64,000 nt of DNA from contig BQMF02000176.1 of assembly GCA_027922465.2 (NCBI GenBank), forward strand, positions 1-64,000, in the 5' to 3' direction. The notes below the pieces were generated by a model. That model was not told the origin of the DNA, searched no databases, and saw only the letters and a program-made list of their open reading frames with translations. Origin of the DNA: Turritopsis dohrnii (lineage: Eukaryota > Cnidaria > Hydrozoa > Anthoathecata > Oceaniidae). This document shows, one piece after another, positions 52,472 to 61,408 of this stretch (position 1 is the stretch's first letter; each line of letters opens with the position of its first letter). The translations under genes were made by a program, and so were the position numbers.

Positions 52472-53530
52472 ATGAATATTATAGATCCGCTCAAGCAAGT
52501 TCTCGCTATAGATTTTACTAAGAAGAGAAATGATTCAGTTACATCCAGATTTAACAGGCTGCTGGGTTCAAAGATAATCATGTTGACAACTCTCATAACG
52601 GCATGGTGTTGGTACAAAGATGGCATGAATTGCAATATGTTAGGTTGGGATGTAGGGAACAAATTCATACAAAATGCTTGCTGGATGAAGGGTCTATATA
52701 TATATGAGGAGCTCACAAAATATGAACTATCTCACGAGTACGGAATTCCTGATACTCTCGATATGACTGGAATTCTCCAGCAGCGAGATGGCAGTCATGT
52801 GCTATGTAAGTCGCGAGGATCATGTGTGCCCATGAAAAAGACTATTATCACATCTTACCAATGGATTCCATTCTTCATTCTAGCATGTTCAATGGCATTA
52901 CAGTTGCCATATATGCTGTTCAAGTGGAACTTTGAGCGATTGGAAAAATTTAAGAGCTGTGTAGAATCTTCCTCTGCAGCAGCGATTTATAATGTGTACT
53001 TTTGTGATACTGTGACTTGTACGAAGAATGTGTACATTTTTTGCCAATTTATAGTGGAAATTTTGTACATCATCATGAACCTGTCGATTCTCCAGGCATG
53101 CAGACAACTCATAGGAGTGCCAGATATAACGAAGAAAGGTAATAATGTACTCTTTCCTACTATGGGTATGTGCACGATTGAGGCAAATAAGGGTAGTCTC
53201 ACGGTTATATACACCAATACACTAACTTTATCATGTGAGATATCTTCACATGTCATATATGGCTACTGCTTCATTATAGTGTGGTTGGTTGCAGTGTTAG
53301 GAACTATAGTTTCTTGCATTGGTGTACTAATAACACTAGGGCGAATGTACCAAAACTACCATCGTTCCAATAGGAAAGGCTTCACTATGTATCAATTGGA
53401 ACTTTATGAGGCTGTTCGAGAAAAAGATATCCAAAAATTTTATGAAATCAACCAGATGATGACAAATTTCCCTGATGAACAACTTCCAACTTGCACACGT
53501 ATGGACGTCAAGTGGGAGACATTTACTTGA
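52472..53530 (+). CDS. Innexin (gap-junction/hemichannel protein), captured gene
   Basis: 352 residues from the ATG at 52472 (MNIIDPLKQ). Four membrane segments at about 30-48, 122-146, 178-203 and 257-285. The innexin signature YQWIPFFI lies at the start of TM2. Extracellular loop 1 has Cys in MNCNMLG and NACWMKGLYI; loop 2 has MCTIEANK and LSCEISS. Innexins build invertebrate gap junctions and hemichannels; the only well-known viral relatives are the vinnexins of ichnovirus-type polydnaviruses. It is intronless and intact inside Polinton B, and its 3' end carries copy 2 of a 55-bp direct repeat. Its stop overlaps the end of the convergent SAP gene. Confidence 0.8.
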   Translation: MNIIDPLKQVLAIDFTKKRNDSVTSRFNRLLGSKIIMLTTLITAWCWYKDGMNCNMLGWDVGNKFIQNACWMKGLYIYEELTKYELSHEYGIPDTLDMTGILQQRDGSHVLCKSRGSCVPMKKTIITSYQWIPFFILACSMALQLPYMLFKWNFERLEKFKSCVESSSAAAIYNVYFCDTVTCTKNVYIFCQFIVEILYIIMNLSILQACRQLIGVPDITKKGNNVLFPTMGMCTIEANKGSLTVIYTNTLTLSCEISSHVIYGYCFIIVWLVAVLGTIVSCIGVLITLGRMYQNYHRSNRKGFTMYQLELYEAVREKDIQKFYEINQMMTNFPDEQLPTCTRMDVKWETFT

Positions 53531-53532
53531 AG
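53478..53532 (+). repeat. Direct repeat at innexin 3' end (copy 2)
   Basis: 55 bp, matching 52332-52390. It covers the last 17 codons and stop of the innexin and the end of the SAP-like gene on the other strand. Confidence 0.9.
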
Positions 53533-53837
53533 TAATGCCTGGTACAGTCAACCTCATAGCCTACGATCTCTCCGGTTTCAACATCAGTCTCCTCACCTGC
53601 TGGCGATGTATAAATTTGTCTTTTGACAAACGCTTTTTTCGAGAGATTACAAAAAAGTCTATTCAGTGCACATTCGTGACACTCGGGGAACTCTGTCTGC
53701 ACTCCTATAGAGCGCTGGTTCCGCTTGTACCTTATTCCACCACTCAAGAGTTCATTAAGTTCATTTTTGTTCATCGTAGAATAGCCTCGAAGACCTTCTT
53801 CTTTCGCTTTCAGCCTTAGTTGTTTCAGTGTTGCCAT
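53523..53837 (-). CDS. Small SAP-like domain protein (104 aa)
   Basis: Start chosen at 53837 (MATLKQLRLKAKEEGLRGYS), which begins a SAP/HeH-like DNA-binding helix-extended-helix of about 33 residues, very similar to the N-terminus of the 61408-61968 protein. A Cys cluster (FPECHECALNRLFC) and a polar C-terminus follow. It lies 35 bp after the preceding gene's stop. It probably binds DNA; the exact role is unknown. Confidence 0.6.
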   Translation of the reverse strand: MATLKQLRLKAKEEGLRGYSTMNKNELNELLSGGIRYKRNQRSIGVQTEFPECHECALNRLFCNLSKKAFVKRQIYTSPAGEETDVETGEIVGYEVDCTRHYFK

Positions 53838-53871
53838 TTTCTTCAAAGTTACAACATTAACTTTGAAGTCT

Positions 53872-54460
53872 CTACTCATCGTCATCACTGAGAAGGCTCT
53901 CACGCATATCTGTTTCATGGTACCTGCACTCTTTCAAATGGACTTGGAGGTAGTGGTTGTGATGGCTCTGTGTGTACACGCTTCCGATCTTCAACACACC
54001 AGTGGCCTTGCAGGATTGGTTAAATGGTGGTGAATCATCATTAAACTTTGTTTTGATGTCACCATCCCAGGAGATGAGCTTTGGGTTGATCCAGCCTGCA
54101 GTACTTATCACAGTACCTGTCAAGGTATTGAAGATAAGCTCTTGCACACGATCAGCAATCGCGTTGTAGGCATCACACCAAGCTTTATCATCGGACACGT
54201 TGAATCCCATCTTCCAGGCGGATGTCTCGTTATACCTTCGATACACCTGAAGAGTGACACTTCCGTGGGGTCTTGATTAAGAGAGGAACGATTTTAGTCG
54301 GTTCCTTCTCATACCCGATGTAGTACCTCAGGTCGTTCTTGTTTGCTACGATAGGTTCTGCTATAGTGATCTTTGACATGTCGATAGTGTAAATGTCGGT
54401 AAGTTCTGCACTAGAGTTAAAGTCATTCCGTGAAACTTCGATTTGTCCAAAACGCAACAT
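53872..54460 (-). pseudogene. Conserved Polinton protein of unknown function, one frame break
   Basis: Frame 1 starts at 54460 (MLRFGQIEV, preceded by TATAATAAAG) and ends at 54230 after PLLIKTPRKCHSSGVS. Frame 2 continues from about 54246 to 53872 with WKMGFNVSDDKAW, a helix, and SVYTQSHHNHYLQVHLKEC, ending in an acidic DDDE tail. The two halves look like one protein of about 195 residues interrupted near 54240. I recall similar proteins from cnidarian Polintons, but not a function; single-strand DNA binding is one possibility. Confidence 0.55.
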
Positions 54461-54506
54461 CTTTATTATATGCAACAAAAACTCCAACTTTGAAATATTT
54501 ATGAGA

Positions 54507-55489
54507 CTACCACTTTTTGACGTATTCTGGAGGTACTTCCGTATCCTCAGGAATAAGCATAAGTTCTTCACGTACAAAAGATCTCTCCGGCCCATCTTCT
54601 AGGTAGTACAAAACACGCTTGACCTTGGTATTGCAGTATCTTATCGACCCGATACGTTTCCCGACTCCAGTTGTTGTCTGTTGCGCGTCGTTTTATACCG
54701 TCATGTTCCTCACCCGGCGCTAGCAAATAGCGGTATAATCCCGCTTCAGGTAAAGTTTCTTCCTTCGGGTAAAACCCAACTTTTAACGGAACTTCCTCCA
54801 GTTTAATCGCCTTTGAGGGTTTCATCCCGGTTCTGGCAAGAACATTGTTGTTCAGTTGACTCACACTTTTCTGGTAGTGTTTTACCCAAGTGGTACTGTT
54901 TTTCTCTGGATCTTCCAACTCCTGCGCATCTTGTATAGGGAAAAGTTTCTCCGCGAGGAGTTTGTTGAAAGTTTTCCACAAAGGCCTGCTTTCTGTGGTT
55001 ATGCTTTGTTGTAGTTCTCACCACCTCGACATCGTGCTTCTGGAAGACCTTGGCTGTTTCCGACTTGAACTCTGATCCGTTATCTACATAGAGCTTCTCA
55101 GGCCACTTTAGTGGACCCTTTTTGTAAATGTCAGCAAACATCTCTGCAACGTCGCTCGCCTTCTTCGTTCTCAGAGGTCTACTCGCTTTATACCCTGAAG
55201 CAATATCGATCACATTCAAAGCGTACTTGTACGTATTCTGATAGACTTTGTCATGAGGAAGATACAAAAGATCGGCCTGGTGGATCTTGTTCACCTTGGT
55301 CACGTAAAAGTGAGGATAGTCGATGTGCTTAGGCCTTGGTAGATGTATCTGATATAAAGCTTGATGAGTTAGCCACTTCAACACTTGTTTCCTAGTAACT
55401 CCAGCAGCCTTCTGAAGCTCTTTAATGGCTTTCTTCCCTTTCCACAGATTCTCTGGTTTGTAGTAGATGTCACGCAACGTTTCAGTCAT
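54507..55489 (-). pseudogene. RVE (DDE) integrase, two frame breaks
   Basis: Begins ATGACTGAAACG at 55489. A helical N-terminal domain and the RVE core follow, with HQADLLYL (first Asp), LYVDNGSEFKS (second Asp) and HRKQAFVENF (Glu); after it comes the C-terminal SH3/chromo-like end. The frame is lost just after the catalytic Glu near 54980 and again near 54597, with the last 27 or so codons reading to a stop at 54507-54509. Polinton integrases insert the element and make its target duplications. As sequenced, this copy could not make the full enzyme. Confidence 0.8.
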
Positions 55490-55492
55490 TTA

Positions 55493-55903
55493 TTACATAC
55501 GGTAGAGCAGAAATCCAACAATACCTAGAGTTCCAGCGATCGCTACCAATTCACCAGTCTTTTGAGCTTCAGAAGGGTTATAAAAATCCGTTAATTCAGG
55601 CCTAGGGGGTAAAGGTGAGAGACGCTGTTGTGTTGCCTCGTAGTACTCGTGCATACCTCGATCAAGATCAGAGATGTACGCAGAGGCGTTATTTTCTTGT
55701 CGAAGTCTGTTGTTGATAAAGTCAAGGCGTGTCGCGCGCTCTCGATCCCATTCCATTTGTGCTTGTCTCGTTTTTTCGGCTGCCATAGCACGTTCTTCTC
55801 GATCTGCTGCTGCTTCCTCATCACCAGAGAGAGCCCTCTCTGCGTAGTTGCCAAACGTGAATAGTGCTGCACTTACTGCCCCTCCTATTAAGATGCTAAC
55901 CAT
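55493..55903 (-). CDS. Conserved two-span coiled-coil protein (136 aa)
   Basis: Hydrophobic N-terminal segment (LIGGAVSAALFTFG), a charged coiled coil rich in Glu/Arg/Ala, the motif PLPPRPELTDFYNPS (about 96-110) and a C-terminal span ending LLYRM. Homolog of 4017-4439 in Polinton A. Last of the four-gene run; the integrase start follows within 4 bp. Function unknown. Confidence 0.7.
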   Translation of the reverse strand: MVSILIGGAVSAALFTFGNYAERALSGDEEAAADREERAMAAEKTRQAQMEWDRERATRLDFINNRLRQENNASAYISDLDRGMHEYYEATQQRLSPLPPRPELTDFYNPSEAQKTGELVAIAGTLGIVGFLLYRM

Positions 55904-55907
55904 TTAT

Positions 55908-56129
55908 CTAAACCGAAATTTTATCCTTGTACCACCCTTGCTTGAGTGCGTAATCATCTGACAAAATTGCCATCTCAAGGTATAGTCCAAGCTTTCCCAC
56001 ATCAGCTAAATCTAGCTTTGCGGATGGAGCTCCTACACTGAAGAATTTCTTTCCAGCGTACGCGTACAAGCTGGTGTAGCCTAGTAAACGTGCCGCCTGC
56101 CACATGCTATCCATGAATTCTTTCTCCAT
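55908..56129 (-). CDS. Small conserved Polinton protein (73 aa)
   Basis: Counterpart of 3787-4014: an N-terminal helix ending AGKKFF, then LDLADVGKLGLYLEMA and a DDYALKQGW end. The start is 1 bp from the stop of the preceding gene. Function unknown. Confidence 0.65.
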   Translation of the reverse strand: MEKEFMDSMWQAARLLGYTSLYAYAGKKFFSVGAPSAKLDLADVGKLGLYLEMAILSDDYALKQGWYKDKISV

Positions 56130-56486
56130 TTATATTAAGCAAAAATGATCTTGTTTTTGTGCTTGCACCTTTGAGCCAGTGTCAGCGGAAGGCTTAGTAG
56201 AAGAGCTTTTGCGCGTTGCTCGTGTGTAGAAGTAGCAGACTAACAACCCCACAGCTAAAACAGCTATTGCACCACCAGCTCCTCCAATCATATACGTCTT
56301 AGTAGGTACTTGACTAGGTACTTGTGTAGGTACTTGCGTAGGTACTTGACTAGGTACTTGACTAGGTACTTGCGTAAGTACTTCTAAGTTCTTTTTATTC
56401 TTTCGGTTCCACTCTGCTAGCTTCTTCCCGCTCGCGACTCTCCCAGGGTCCTTCGATTTTACTATCTTCTTCTCGTCTTCGCTCAT
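56130..56486 (-). CDS. Conserved single-span membrane protein with VPSQ repeats (118 aa)
   Basis: Basic N-terminus with SGKKLAEWNRKNKK, six tandem TQVP/SQVP units (about residues 38-61), a Gly-rich transmembrane segment (about 67-88) and a polar tail ending in Cys-Leu-Ile. Counterpart of 3412-3756, where the Pro/Gln linker is not repeated, so the tandem units expanded in this lineage. It overlaps the upstream gene by 92 bp in another frame. Confidence 0.7.
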   Translation of the reverse strand: MSEDEKKIVKSKDPGRVASGKKLAEWNRKNKKNLEVLTQVPSQVPSQVPTQVPTQVPSQVPTKTYMIGGAGGAIAVLAVGLLVCYFYTRATRKSSSTKPSADTGSKVQAQKQDHFCLI

Positions 56487-57051
56487 TTATTTGACGCTCT
56501 TCAGCGATTTTTGCGTACTTAATCCAATCAAGATTGCTAAAAATGATCGCAAACAGCGCCAAAGGACCGAGAAAAGTTTTACAATTTGAGTAGATAGTAG
56601 ACCCTATCACATCCATAGGTGAAACGCCAGGTATAGATGCCGCCATATAACTCGTGATGGAATTAGTGATGAGTGGATTTCCGTTGATCTCCTTCATCAT
56701 CTTTGAAACATCTCTCACACCTACCAAATTAGATATCAGAGCGTTGAAATCAGGCGTTTCTTGTTGGAACTCGTTCCCCTCCGTGTATGTTTTGTATAGC
56801 TTTTCGATGGTCTTGTCTTGCAACTTATTCACTCTTTCAACTGTCCAAGGTTTTTTACCGCCAAGATGTTGACCACTTTGTACAGCACGTATAAGCTCTG
56901 CTCTTTTCTGCGCTTCTGCTGGAGTACCAACTACGTCTAGAGATCCATCGATATTCATGACTAGATTTATTATATGACGACACTTCCAGAAAACAAACAT
57001 CCAAAGTCCTGTCGGAACGCAGAAACAGATGAGTAGTATTACTTCGTACAT
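56395..57051 (-). CDS. Conserved Polinton membrane protein (218 aa)
   Basis: N-terminal membrane anchor (residues about 4-24), a helical domain with VERVNKLQDKTIEKLYKTY, hydrophobic stretches near 135-150 and 160-172, and a very charged C-terminus. Counterpart of 2823-3467. Its start is preceded by ATGAAAGAAA. First gene of the conserved run 218-118-73-136. Confidence 0.7.
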   Translation of the reverse strand: MYEVILLICFCVPTGLWMFVFWKCRHIINLVMNIDGSLDVVGTPAEAQKRAELIRAVQSGQHLGGKKPWTVERVNKLQDKTIEKLYKTYTEGNEFQQETPDFNALISNLVGVRDVSKMMKEINGNPLITNSITSYMAASIPGVSPMDVIGSTIYSNCKTFLGPLALFAIIFSNLDWIKYAKIAEERQINERRREEDSKIEGPWESREREEASRVEPKE

Positions 57052-57580
57052 TTTCTTTCATGTGGCGGTGATGAGCTACATGAAACGAAAACAAAACTCC
57101 CTTAGGAGAACCCCCTAGGGTTTTTGTTGTTGATGATGATGTTGTTGTTGCGATACCCTAGAGGGTTTTTAATTCATTGTCTTCGATCTAACCGGCACTC
57201 CACCCTGGCTTCTCAAATCCACCAGCTCTGAGCTCTACCCCTAGATCTTAGACTATTTGTGTGTGACTACTTACGAGCTCCGACTACTACGCACGTAATG
57301 GCCGTTCATGTTCTGCTCGAGTGTATTACATTCAGTCACAGTTTTTCCCGACAACTTTTGGCACATTTTGTGGTGAATACCGGGAGCGGACGGCACCATC
57401 CAGTTCCAATCTAGCCGCTCCACTAGACCTTCCCTTTCCGGCAGACTCTGTCGCCTGTTCACCACAATTTCAAATTATTCCGCTCTTAAGTTTTATACCA
57501 TTCATTTACACTTCAATGTCTGCTTGTGGTGTCTCTCGGAAAAATTCGATAATTTTAGAAAACTCTATTTTAGAGAACCC
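57052..57580. other. Non-coding spacer in Polinton B
   Basis: About 530 bp with no credible gene. It contains CCCTAGGGTTTTTGTTG and CCTAGAGGGTTTTT motifs around a GTT/GAT triplet tract (57105-57170) and scattered GC-richer sequence unlike the flanking genes, suggesting inserted DNA. Confidence 0.4.
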
Positions 57581-57589
57581 TTAGGTTTT

Positions 57590-57895
57590 TGTACCGACAG
57601 CCACATGTGATAGTAGTTTAGGTTCATGCTAACACCTTCAAGCCCTGACGTTTATGTTGAATTTCGATCGATTTGACGGTAACCTGAATGTCTCTGTGGA
57701 CCAGTGAAACCTGACAGTGATTAATCACCCAGACCGAAGTCTACCCAAACCGCGATATATCCAACGCAACTGCGGGGAAGTGCGCACTCATGCAAGTTTT
57801 TCAACCAGGACATGAGAGACCGAGTGGGGATCGAACTAGCGATCTCAAGATTACAAGTTTTACGTTGTAACCACCACACTACACATCACATTAAT
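57590..57895 (-). repeat. tRNA-derived SINE-like insertion
   Basis: On the minus strand, about 57895-57825 reads like a degenerate tRNA: an A-box-like TAGTGTGGTGGTTA, an anticodon-loop-like CTTGTAA, and a B box in AGTTCGATCC. The arms pair poorly, so it is not a working tRNA. It is followed by a body with GGTCTGGGTGATTAATCACT. A B box plus unrelated tail suggests a SINE inserted between Polinton genes. Ends are approximate and no target duplication was confirmed. Confidence 0.45.
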
Positions 57896-57971
57896 AAAAC
57901 ATGATTTCAGCTTATTTATGATAGCTTAAAATCACTCAAGCGTACAATTTCACCTCATTTGCGTCATGAGA

Positions 57972-57994
57972 TCATGAGAAAAAACTTCTCATGA
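57972..57994. terminator. 3'-end hairpin after DNA polymerase
   Basis: Perfect 9-bp stem TCATGAGAA / TTCTCATGA with a 5-nt loop, 25 bp downstream of the polymerase stop at 58019. Confidence 0.55.
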
Positions 57995-58018
57995 ATTACT
58001 CACTATTCAGCATGAATC

Positions 58019-61000
58019 TTATGAATTTATGAATCCTCGAGCACGCGTTGTGATCAAATCTGTCTGTATGATGCGTTTATCATCGTCTCTGTTCAAAGCA
58101 ATCTTGTTCACTTTTTGTGTATACATTTGATGCTTCTTATTTTGAAGCACTACCATTTCTCTATATAGATTTCCTCCATCTTCTAGACACTTCTTATAAT
58201 CTTCGAATGTAATGGATTTTTTAACCACACACTTTTTCATGCCTTTGCATCGCTTGTCTTCCTTTTCTAGCGTCTTGTATGCATAGAGTTTAGCTCGTAA
58301 AGCCACAAACTCCGTCATGATCTTACCACCAAGTTCGTCCTTCATCAGACCAATAACCTTCTCATTCTTTAATGTGTATAATCTGTCTTTCTCTGAATAA
58401 TTACTCGTGTCAAATCTCTTTTCTACATCTTCAGCTATATCTCGATAGAAATCTTCCGTCTTGATGTGGTACACGAAGCTGTCAGTGTCCATATAGCAGA
58501 GTTGCAGCTTACTGCCATATTTCGGCTGCATGTAGTCATAGTGGAATTCATACATTAACATCTTACTCATATCAAGTATAGCCTGACCTATGTATACAGG
58601 CTTCATCATCTTGATACTTGTCTTACCCATCTCCACACCCATCAAGTTTGCGCTAAAGCGAACTCCACTTTTAAAGTTAGGTTTCATGACGTACCCCTTA
58701 TACTTCTTTTCGTTCGTAACTAACTTCATATTGCGATGGTTCCGTATATTCTCCATCGTCTTACCAAACACGCTATTGTTCATAAGCTTGAAAAAGTCTT
58801 TTTCGAAGTCGTTCTTTGATTCTTTTCTCAGTCTTGTGTTTAAGTTTATGTAAGGCTTGAGCCAGGCAACCTGATGATACCTGATGACTCGGTGGACTTT
58901 CTTCAGAACTAAGCCATGAGTCAACGCTTGATGTAGCGCTCTTATATCTATGACATACTCACGCTTGTTGTGGAGATTTGGTACGAGTTTTTCCACCTTT
59001 GCAAGTGTCATTCTCTCAGGTAGAAATGGTAAACTATTATGAGCATCATGTAGCCTCTTTGGATACTCGACATCCACCTCCAGCAGATAGCCATACTCAT
59101 TCTTCTTAACTAACTTTGCAATACCTTCAGGTGTGAACTTCTCAACATTTTTTACCCATCTAAATCCATGTGTTGGCAAGTCTGATGCCATAGCCCAACC
59201 GTAAAGGTTGTTTGCGTCAAGGTACATTGCATATGAGGATTCCTCCTTCGGATCATATTGATCATCCATATACTTGTTGTTTGCTTTTACATAGCGATGT
59301 ACAGCTTGTGTTATACCTCCTCGTATACCTCTCTCGAACATTAACAGCATGTCTATGTCTGTGAGCAGTTCTAACTCTATTCGGGTATACTTCAAGGCTG
59401 CTTTCCACGCCAAACCGGGTGCTGTGTAGAAATGGAGTGGATCCAATTGGTAGTGATGCAAGCATGTATCCCGAAACGTTTCAAACACATCTGCTAGCAG
59501 TAGAACGTCCGTTGCCAAGTACACATCGTGGTAGTCTCCAAGTGTTGTCACGTCTCCTTCTGGAGACACTCTTCTCCACACCTGTTGTGCATGTTCGTAG
59601 TCTGTGTCACTTATACCACACATGTTCAGCTTGCTGTAAAAGGCTTCTTTTGGAGGTAGCTCTCTCTCAGCAAACTTTTCCCAACTATCCATATACTCGT
59701 ATGGATATACACCTTTGCGGCGCATCAACTGAAAGATGCTATCTTCCTTGTAAAACCATCGAAGATTTCTGCACTGCTCATCACTAAGATTAGAGGACAA
59801 TTTATCCAAACTTGATGCCATGAATCTACAGCTGTCAATGAATCTCAGCTCGATCTTCTTGTACACTTGTGCACCATCAGAGTTGAAAACACCAGCAAGT
59901 GGTATTGCTATTTTGACATGGAAGGATATATACTTTTCCCTATTTTCCGCGATGCATCCTATATCTTCCATGTTGTACTTTTCCCCCAGTTCTCTAATGA
60001 AGAGGTGTGCATCATAGCCACTTAAGTTGTGAAAGATGATAGGGATATGATGTGGGATCTTGTATCTTAGGTTGCAATTGTTATGTGCGGCACCTCGATA
60101 TAAACCTGTATAGTGACAGTGATCTCTGACTTTGCGATTTTGAGGATCTGAAAATGGCTGCATACATATGTGACAAGTTTCTGCATCCCAATGATCACGC
60201 TTCTGAACATCCGTCAGTTCTATCATCGATTGCTCTGGAAATGTCGCATACAACCGCTTAACTTCATCTTCCAGATGATCCACAAACTTCTTTACACAAT
60301 CTTCACCTCTGTATACTTTTAGAGGATCTTGCACATCTCCATACGCAAACTTGCTGTACGTACACCATCCTGAAGGTATATGCTTCGATAGTGTTTTTGT
60401 GTTCTTCTCTCTCCCATCTTCCTTCATAGGTACTAAAAGACTCTCGAAATCTGCATAGATAGCAAAAGGTACTCTGAACTGCATCTCTCCATTGTTATAA
60501 TACAACCATTTTTCCTTCTCTCCAGGCATCTCCACTCTAACTTGTTCATTGCCAGAGCAGTAGATATAGTGCTTGTCTCGTGACTCTACATTTTGAAAAC
60601 CATTTAGACAGTTGATGCAAAAGTGTTGTGCACCTTTATGATTTGTGTTTTCTTGAGCCAACAACCTTGATAGATTCTTGATGGCTGTATAGTGATTTTT
60701 CTCTCCATCACAAACCATCAACAGATTGACTCGCTTCTTTGCGCTTATGTTACGATTAGATTCTCGTGTGGTGTTGATCCTCCTCTTTGTAGACTTTTCT
60801 TCGATATATAGTACGTTCACCCCAATGTTAGGATTATTCTTCTCGAACTTTCCTATCTTGTCTATTGCTACAGGAAATTCTAAACCATCCCAGTTGTACT
60901 CATTCTCATACTTTTTTAGGTTAGATATCCGTTCTGAATGACTAGTGATCTCTTCATGATGTAGTGCTGCTATTACAGCCCACTTGAAGCATTCTTCATC

Positions 61001-61408
61001 ATCGTTTTTAGGGTTGATGATTGCCTTTTTCGACGCTATCCACGGTGGTAGTTCGATGTATGAAGATCCTCTCAGCAGCTGCAGCTTGTGAAAGTCTACG
61101 TCCAGGTGCATGATGTGATCGATGGTGAAGCCGCTTTGTGGTAATGCAGGATGCTCTACTTGGGTTTTGATATATGCAAACATCTCATCCAATATCTCTT
61201 TCATGTCACTACCTTGGAACACTCTCATCATCAAGCTGTTAAAGACTTTGTCTATCCTTATATATCCATATTTATCTCCTTTTGTAACATCTTCTCCTTC
61301 TAGATCATCATCTTCAAGTTGAATTAAAAGCTTCACTCGCTTCTTCCACATGATCCATAGAGACAGTTGTACTTTAGCAGACCCCATGTCCTCAACCTGC
61401 TCTTCCAT
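58019..61408 (-). CDS. Protein-primed family B DNA polymerase (1129 aa)
   Basis: Start at the ATG 61406-61408, whose A is shared with the upstream gene's stop (TAATG). An N-terminal domain has MHLDVDFHKLQLLRG and CFKWAVIAALHHEE; a Cys/His module (HICMQPF, RDHCHYTG, AAHNNCN) resembles endonuclease VII-type zinc fingers. Exonuclease motifs are YADFES and LSGYDAHLF; polymerase motifs are DANNLYGWAM (A), MNNSVFGKTMENIR (B) and YMDTDSF (C). It replicates the element from its TIR ends. The long frame is uninterrupted. A GTG 12 bases upstream also opens the frame, and the N-terminus may belong to the SAP gene as one polyprotein in relatives. Confidence 0.92.
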   Translation of the reverse strand: MEEQVEDMGSAKVQLSLWIMWKKRVKLLIQLEDDDLEGEDVTKGDKYGYIRIDKVFNSLMMRVFQGSDMKEILDEMFAYIKTQVEHPALPQSGFTIDHIMHLDVDFHKLQLLRGSSYIELPPWIASKKAIINPKNDDEECFKWAVIAALHHEEITSHSERISNLKKYENEYNWDGLEFPVAIDKIGKFEKNNPNIGVNVLYIEEKSTKRRINTTRESNRNISAKKRVNLLMVCDGEKNHYTAIKNLSRLLAQENTNHKGAQHFCINCLNGFQNVESRDKHYIYCSGNEQVRVEMPGEKEKWLYYNNGEMQFRVPFAIYADFESLLVPMKEDGREKNTKTLSKHIPSGWCTYSKFAYGDVQDPLKVYRGEDCVKKFVDHLEDEVKRLYATFPEQSMIELTDVQKRDHWDAETCHICMQPFSDPQNRKVRDHCHYTGLYRGAAHNNCNLRYKIPHHIPIIFHNLSGYDAHLFIRELGEKYNMEDIGCIAENREKYISFHVKIAIPLAGVFNSDGAQVYKKIELRFIDSCRFMASSLDKLSSNLSDEQCRNLRWFYKEDSIFQLMRRKGVYPYEYMDSWEKFAERELPPKEAFYSKLNMCGISDTDYEHAQQVWRRVSPEGDVTTLGDYHDVYLATDVLLLADVFETFRDTCLHHYQLDPLHFYTAPGLAWKAALKYTRIELELLTDIDMLLMFERGIRGGITQAVHRYVKANNKYMDDQYDPKEESSYAMYLDANNLYGWAMASDLPTHGFRWVKNVEKFTPEGIAKLVKKNEYGYLLEVDVEYPKRLHDAHNSLPFLPERMTLAKVEKLVPNLHNKREYVIDIRALHQALTHGLVLKKVHRVIRYHQVAWLKPYINLNTRLRKESKNDFEKDFFKLMNNSVFGKTMENIRNHRNMKLVTNEKKYKGYVMKPNFKSGVRFSANLMGVEMGKTSIKMMKPVYIGQAILDMSKMLMYEFHYDYMQPKYGSKLQLCYMDTDSFVYHIKTEDFYRDIAEDVEKRFDTSNYSEKDRLYTLKNEKVIGLMKDELGGKIMTEFVALRAKLYAYKTLEKEDKRCKGMKKCVVKKSITFEDYKKCLEDGGNLYREMVVLQNKKHQMYTQKVNKIALNRDDDKRIIQTDLITTRARGFINS

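Noticed and set aside
57825..57895. Functional tRNA gene
   Set aside because: B box and anticodon-like loop are present, but acceptor and T arms do not pair.
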